From CANNDT01 sp945876205 (GTDB lineage: Bacteria > Acidobacteriota > Vicinamibacteria > Vicinamibacterales > UBA2999): a stretch of 11,340 nucleotides of DNA. Each line of letters starts with the position of its first letter. Position 1 is the stretch's first letter. The position numbers and the translations under genes were made by a program. The notes under the pieces were generated by a model. It was not told the DNA's origin and ran no database searches. It saw only the letters and a list, made by a program, of their open reading frames with translations. Below, piece by piece: positions 7,411 through 11,340 of this stretch. The DNA lies in the NCBI GenBank assembly GCA_947503365.1, contig CANNDT010000125.1, positions 1 to 11,340 on the forward strand. Reading direction: 5' to 3'.

Positions 7411-7472
7411 AAAGGGTGCGCGCTACAGGAGGCAGACCACACCCCTGTAGCGCGTGGCCTTCAGGCCACGCG
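7401..7472 (+). repeat. Triple-hairpin intergenic repeat, copy 3
   Basis: Same architecture and length as copy 2. Hairpin B is at 7401-7422: arm CGCGCACCC, loop TAAA, arm GGGTGCGCG. Hairpin C is at 7423-7450, with CTACAGG pairing to CCTGTAG. Hairpin A is at 7451-7472: arm CGCGTGGCC, loop TTCA, arm GGCCACGCG. It sits between the methyltransferase-like stop (7496) and the NHL start (7328), both on the minus strand, so here it lies inside a possible transcription unit. A half-arm CCACGCG follows hairpin A at about 7481-7487. Confidence 0.88.
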
Positions 7473-7495
7473 ACGATCGACCACGCGAGGTCGCA

Positions 7496-8878
7496 TCACT
7501 GGCGCTGATACCACACGACCCGGTCGCCGGTCTCGCCGATGCCGGGCAACGCCATGTAGGTCACGTCCGTAAAACCCACGCCGCCGAGCGGGATCGGCGG
7601 CAGCTCGAAGATCTGATTGTTGGTGAGGAGCAGGCCTCCCGGCCTGAGCATCCGCGCAATGTTGGCCGTCGCCAGCGCCTGCTCGAACACGTCGTAGTAG
7701 AGCAGGATGTTGGTCGCGATGACGAGGTCGAACCGATCCGCCGGTGAGGCGGCCTCGCTTCGCTCTAGGACGATGTTCAGGTCACGCGGCGTGATCGCCG
7801 CGGTGACAGCCGGCCGCACGCGCACGCTGCGGATCTGCACACGCCCGGCGTTGGGCGGCGCGGCGGGCGCCTTCGCCTCTTCGCCGATCCATCCACCGAT
7901 TCGCTGCCAGTAGTCCACGAGCTCAGGCGTCCACGGCCGATCGAGGTTGCGCGGCAGCACCAGCGTGTAAGGCTCGCTTCGGCGTGCGCGCTCGCGCGCC
8001 GCGTCGAGATGCTGGATCACGCGCGGACTGAGATCGAAGGCGGTGACCTGCAGGTCTGGCGCGGCCAGGTCGTGACGCATCAGCGAGTCGACAATCGCGA
8101 ATGGCTGAATCGTCTGCTGTGGATAGAAGTCGTATCCCTCGAGCTTGTCGGTGAAGTCGAGGCCAGGGCCGATGATGGCGACGCGGCGCACGGCGGCGGT
8201 GTCGAGGCGGCCTTGAAGCTTGAGCTGCGCCAGCGCCTGGTCGATGCCGTAGTCGATGAAGATCGATGTGTCTGACGAGAGGCCGCGGTCGCGAAAGAGC
8301 GTCTGCGTGTCGGCAGCGGCGGCCCCACGATCGAGCAGCGTCGCCGATCGTGGAATCGCGCCCGTGGCGACGCCCGCGACGCGCTCTTCCAGAAAGCGCC
8401 GGACCTGCGTCCTGCCCGCATCCGTCGTCAGATCGATCGCGTGGCGCGCGAAGACCTGCCGGGCGAACTGGAGCCGCTCGTTGGCATCAGGCAACGCCAC
8501 CGCCGCCACGAAGTCAGCGATGCGCGGCTGGACCGCCTTCATCCCGTCAGCGGAGTTGACGGCCAGCGCCGCCAGTTCGCGTTCCGTGGTCCGCGGCTTC
8601 GCCGTGAATGTCGTGCCGAAGAGCACCAGGTAAGCGATCGAGTCCTCGTCGCCCTCCGCGACGCGCGCGCGCACGGCGGCATCCCGGCCCGAAATCCACG
8701 CGGGCCACGCCCCTTCGAGATCCGCAGCCGCCCGGTTCTTCAGCTCGCTGGGAATGAGATCGTCGCGAAGCGCCTGGACGATCGGCAGCGCCTCGGTGTG
8801 AGGGATGAACGCCTTGCCCGTCTGAGCTGCCACGAAGGACACGAAGAAAAGAAAAGCCACGAAGGGCACGAAGTTCAC
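7496..8878 (-). CDS. SAM-dependent methyltransferase-like protein with a signal-peptide-like N-terminus
   Basis: The C-terminal half has class I methyltransferase motifs. These are VAIIGPGLD (233-241, SAM-binding motif I), an acidic end of strand 2 at VTAFDLSP (D282), FDLVIATNILLYYDV (383-397) and LRPGGLLLTNN (411-421), giving a CheR-like feel. Residues about 25-230 are helical-looking and not recognised. The open frame runs upstream into the TonB receptor gene, but that part is a shadow. After the receptor stop at 8956 the first plausible start is GTG 8878, preceded by GAGGG 7 nt away (8890-8886), giving 460 residues. That N-terminus, MNFVPFVAFLFFVSFVAA then QTGKAF, looks like a cleavable signal peptide, yet it is written by a CACGAAG repeat. 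Export would be odd for an enzyme needing cytosolic SAM, so either the start or the activity is uncertain. Confidence 0.75.
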   Translation of the reverse strand: MNFVPFVAFLFFVSFVAAQTGKAFIPHTEALPIVQALRDDLIPSELKNRAAADLEGAWPAWISGRDAAVRARVAEGDEDSIAYLVLFGTTFTAKPRTTERELAALAVNSADGMKAVQPRIADFVAAVALPDANERLQFARQVFARHAIDLTTDAGRTQVRRFLEERVAGVATGAIPRSATLLDRGAAAADTQTLFRDRGLSSDTSIFIDYGIDQALAQLKLQGRLDTAAVRRVAIIGPGLDFTDKLEGYDFYPQQTIQPFAIVDSLMRHDLAAPDLQVTAFDLSPRVIQHLDAARERARRSEPYTLVLPRNLDRPWTPELVDYWQRIGGWIGEEAKAPAAPPNAGRVQIRSVRVRPAVTAAITPRDLNIVLERSEAASPADRFDLVIATNILLYYDVFEQALATANIARMLRPGGLLLTNNQIFELPPIPLGGVGFTDVTYMALPGIGETGDRVVWYQRQ

Positions 8879-8951
8879 GAAGTAGCCCTCTGTTCTGGGA
8901 TGCTTCGTGTTCTTCGTGATCTTCGTGGCTACCGTCTCTTCGTGATCTTCG
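8831..8951. repeat. CACGAAG 9-bp-period repeat forming a long imperfect inverted repeat
   Basis: On the plus strand, CACGAAG units with about 9 bp spacing run from 8831 to 8882 and their complement CTTCGTG runs from 8903 to 8951. The inner arms 8856-8882 and 8903-8929 are 27 bp each, pair with four mismatches and leave a 20-nt loop. The outer part extends the pairing with one indel and several mismatches. It begins 4 nt after the TonB receptor stop codon. Repeats of this style, translating to HEEHE or FVxFV strings, are common between genes in some soil bacteria, from general familiarity only. It could act as a terminator or mRNA-stability hairpin for the receptor gene. Confidence 0.8.
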
Positions 8952-8955
8952 CGGC

Positions 8956-11340
8956 TTAGAACGTGAACCTGAATCCGAACTGCATCGTCCGGTTCTGGCC
9001 CGTGACGCGCTTGCCGTAGTCGGCGGCGCTCTCCTGCGTCGAAATCGTCCAGTTCGGACGATTGAAGACGTTGAACGCTTCGGCGATCGCGTCGATCGAC
9101 ATGCGGCCCGGCAGCGGAATCCGCTGCTGGAAGCGCACGTCGGTGCGATTCTGCGGCGGCTGGATGAACGCGTTCTTCGGCACGATCGTGCCATCCGGAC
9201 GTAGACGCGCCTCGCCGCCCGCGCCGAGGCCGCGGCGGTCGCCGCCGTAGTTGCTCGCGCTGCGGTTGCCGGCGCCCAGGTAGTGCAGGCCGCTGATCTG
9301 GAAGCCGTGACCGACCTGCCAGATACCGTTGAACACCAGGCGGTGCCGCTGATCGCTCACGGCATAGGTCCAGCCGGTGGGGCCGCCGAGATCCTCTGAC
9401 ACTGTGAACGGCACAGGACCGGGCTCCGCACCGGGGTTGCCCTGGAACGGTTGCCCCTCCGCGCTCCACAGGCCAGCCAGCGAGTAGGTCGCCGACGCCT
9501 GCCAGTTGTTGCTCATGCGCTTGGTGAACGCCGTTTGCAGCGCGTGATACGCCGACCTGCCGGTGAACGGCGTCATCGCGACGATGCCGAACTGCGGATA
9601 CGGAAGCAGCGCGCGGGTGGCGTAGTTGTTGTTGATGCCGATGCCGGTCGCGTTGCTGAAGCTCAGGTTGACGTTGTCCTGAATGAACTTCTCGTCCGCG
9701 CCGCGCGAGTAGACGTAGTCGGCTTCAACCGCCATCATCGGACCCACCTGACGCTGGAAGCCCATCGTCGCCTGCCACGTGTGCGGGACGTGCGCGTAGT
9801 CGGCGGGCGGTGCCATCTCGCCTGCGCCGCGCAGGGTGCAGGGGGCGGCGCCGGCAAAGTTACGTGCGCGCCACGCCGCGAAGTTGGCGGCCTGCTCCGG
9901 TGCGTTGCAGAAGCGGGTCTGCGCCTGTTCCCACGAGGGCGCGGGACCGTTGAACGGATTGGCCGCGAAATCGGGGCGGCCGTCGTTGGCCACCTCGAGC
10001 ACCGCGATGCTCGCCGGCTCGAGGGCGTACAGCACCACCGGCGTGATGACCTCCGCGTAGTACTTGCCCGCGCCGCCGCGCAGCACCGTCTTGTCGTTGA
10101 GCTGGTAGGCGAATCCGAGGCGCGGCTGGATGTTGTTGGCATCCTGCGGCCGCCCCTTCTTCATGAAGGGCTCGAATTCGCCGTACTGCGCGAAGGAGTT
10201 CACGGTCAGGTCGTAGCGAACGCCGAGGTTCAGCGTCAGCTTGTTGGTCGCGTGCCAGTCGTCCTGCACGTATCCCGCGTAGTACGGCAGATCGACATCG
10301 TCGCGCCGGCCCTTGTGCACGCCGAGACGATACGTGCGCGTCACCGACGAGATGCCGGCGAGGTTCCACGTATCGACGTTGAACGGATCCGGGAAGAGCG
10401 ACTGGATGTTTGCCGGCACCGGACCGCCGCGCGCGTCGATGTTGCCCATGCAGTTGGTGCAGTTCGCGCTCATCTCGTGATGCAGCAGGAACTCGGCGCC
10501 CGCCTTCAAGTCGTGACGGCCGCCGGCGTTGTACGAGAAGGTGAAGTCATCGCGAACCGAGTAGAGGTCCTGGCTGCGGTGGCGCGGATAGCCGTTGTTG
10601 CCGGTGATGTTGAAGCCGGTGAACTGGATGCGCGGCGACCCGCTGGTGACCGGGCCGTAGGGGCCGCCGGCCGCCATCCAGTGGTTCGACCATTGCGTCA
10701 GGTTCGCGTTGGTGAAGATGTAACCCGCCCACGAGGCCTTGACCTCGTTGAGCGCGCGGTTGCTCAGCACCTGCGTGAACTGCATCAGCGTGGTGTTCTG
10801 CGTTTCCGCGGTCGACTGCGTCGCGGCCGGATGGTTGTTGTTGCTGCCAGGCCCGAACGGCTCGAACGTCTTGGTCAGGTTGGCCTTGGCCATCAGCCGG
10901 GTCTGCGGCGAAAGCTGGTAGTCGAGCCGCGCGCCGGTGAGCTTCTTGGTGACCTTGCCGCTCAACGAAATGTTGAAGGCGGGATAGGGCGTATTCCAGA
11001 CGCTGGTGCGCGGCTCGCGCTCGTATTCGTAGAAGCCGAAATAGTGGAGGCGATCGCGGATGATCGGGCCGCCGACCGAGCCGGCATACTGCTGATCCGA
11101 ATACGGCAGTACGCGGCCAATGACCGGGTCTTCGGAATTGAAGCGATCGCTGCGGAAGTTGCCGCGCAACGAGCCGGCCAGGCGGTTGGTGCCCGACTTG
11201 GTGATGACGTTCACCTGGACGCCCTGCGAGCGGCCCTGCGTCGCATCGAACCGGTTCGAGATGAACTGGAACTCCTGAATCATCTCCTGGCTGAAGTTCG
11301 GCTGGCTGCCGCCACCAAGGCTGTTGGTGACCTGGACGCC
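8956..11340 (-). CDS. TonB-dependent outer-membrane receptor, Oar-like, 5' end cut by window edge
   Basis: The last 794 residues of a large outer-membrane beta-barrel transporter. The frame is open to the right edge, so the methionine at 11283 is internal. Visible residues 1-52 are the end of the plug domain, with EMIQEFQFISNRFDATQGRS and the signature VNVITKSGTN of Oar/CarboxypepD_reg-type receptors. GSVGGPIIRDRLHYFGFYEY follows, then the barrel with many alternating aromatic strands and long loops. One loop has CTNC; another has a Cys pair about 35 residues apart. The chain ends GFRFTF, with the C-terminal phenylalanine needed for barrel insertion. Such receptors import large substrates with TonB energy; the substrate is not evident. 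A regulatory carboxypeptidase-like domain and signal peptide probably lie beyond the edge. The methyltransferase-like gene follows 77 bp downstream. Confidence 0.93.
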   Translation of the reverse strand, partial: GVQVTNSLGGGSQPNFSQEMIQEFQFISNRFDATQGRSQGVQVNVITKSGTNRLAGSLRGNFRSDRFNSEDPVIGRVLPYSDQQYAGSVGGPIIRDRLHYFGFYEYEREPRTSVWNTPYPAFNISLSGKVTKKLTGARLDYQLSPQTRLMAKANLTKTFEPFGPGSNNNHPAATQSTAETQNTTLMQFTQVLSNRALNEVKASWAGYIFTNANLTQWSNHWMAAGGPYGPVTSGSPRIQFTGFNITGNNGYPRHRSQDLYSVRDDFTFSYNAGGRHDLKAGAEFLLHHEMSANCTNCMGNIDARGGPVPANIQSLFPDPFNVDTWNLAGISSVTRTYRLGVHKGRRDDVDLPYYAGYVQDDWHATNKLTLNLGVRYDLTVNSFAQYGEFEPFMKKGRPQDANNIQPRLGFAYQLNDKTVLRGGAGKYYAEVITPVVLYALEPASIAVLEVANDGRPDFAANPFNGPAPSWEQAQTRFCNAPEQAANFAAWRARNFAGAAPCTLRGAGEMAPPADYAHVPHTWQATMGFQRQVGPMMAVEADYVYSRGADEKFIQDNVNLSFSNATGIGINNNYATRALLPYPQFGIVAMTPFTGRSAYHALQTAFTKRMSNNWQASATYSLAGLWSAEGQPFQGNPGAEPGPVPFTVSEDLGGPTGWTYAVSDQRHRLVFNGIWQVGHGFQISGLHYLGAGNRSASNYGGDRRGLGAGGEARLRPDGTIVPKNAFIQPPQNRTDVRFQQRIPLPGRMSIDAIAEAFNVFNRPNWTISTQESAADYGKRVTGQNRTMQFGFRFTF

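Noticed and set aside
2100..7472. Small open frames beginning MAFRPR at each triple-hairpin copy
   Set aside because: They come from reading GTGGCCTTCAGGCCACGC in hairpin A; the downstream parts are unrelated, so they are repeat by-products and not a gene family.
2100..7472. The three triple-hairpin copies as a CRISPR array
   Set aside because: Copies are kilobases apart, in both orientations and separated by genes; no regular spacers and no cas genes are present.
8879..9469. Upstream extension of the methyltransferase-like frame to an ATG at 9469
   Set aside because: It overlaps about 510 bp of the TonB receptor in another frame, is low-complexity arginine/serine-rich, and crosses the CACGAAG repeat; a start after the receptor stop is more likely.

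Overview
The window is GC-rich DNA with long genes, long antisense shadow ORFs and few intergenic gaps. Its gene content is an Oar-like TonB-dependent receptor, two secreted metal-dependent amidohydrolases, an exported NHL-propeller protein and a DUF6152-type small secreted protein. This suits a soil-type Acidobacteriota, perhaps Vicinamibacteria. That assignment is inferred from gene style; there is no rRNA or marker gene to fix it.

Layout from left to right: (1) the 5' part of a secreted DUF6152-like gene on the minus strand runs off the left edge. (2) Divergent from it is a GTP-type phosphoenolpyruvate carboxykinase (pckG), intact in its catalytic core but with a one-base frameshift about 40 codons before the natural end. 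(3) Facing it is a two-gene minus-strand operon of secreted amidohydrolases joined by an ATGA overlap. (4) Divergent from that operon is a small NADPH-dependent FMN reductase with a TTG start. (5) The rest of the window is minus strand: the 3' part of a TonB-dependent receptor (running off the right edge), then a methyltransferase-like protein, then a membrane-anchored or secreted NHL-repeat propeller.

The genes are mostly ordinary; the non-coding DNA between them is more unusual. Three gaps carry copies of one 72-75 bp element made of three abutting hairpins, with extra half-arms just outside it. A fourth gap, directly after the TonB receptor stop codon, holds a different repeat: a roughly 120 bp imperfect inverted repeat built on a CACGAAG unit of 9 bp period. 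The methyltransferase-like gene appears to start inside this repeat, so its hydrophobic N-terminus, which looks like a signal peptide, is encoded by the repeat.

No defence system, CRISPR array, transposase, tRNA or rRNA was seen. The genes do not form one obvious pathway. The common theme is a heterotroph's envelope and scavenging functions (outer-membrane uptake, periplasmic hydrolases, exported propeller) beside one central-carbon enzyme, PEPCK.
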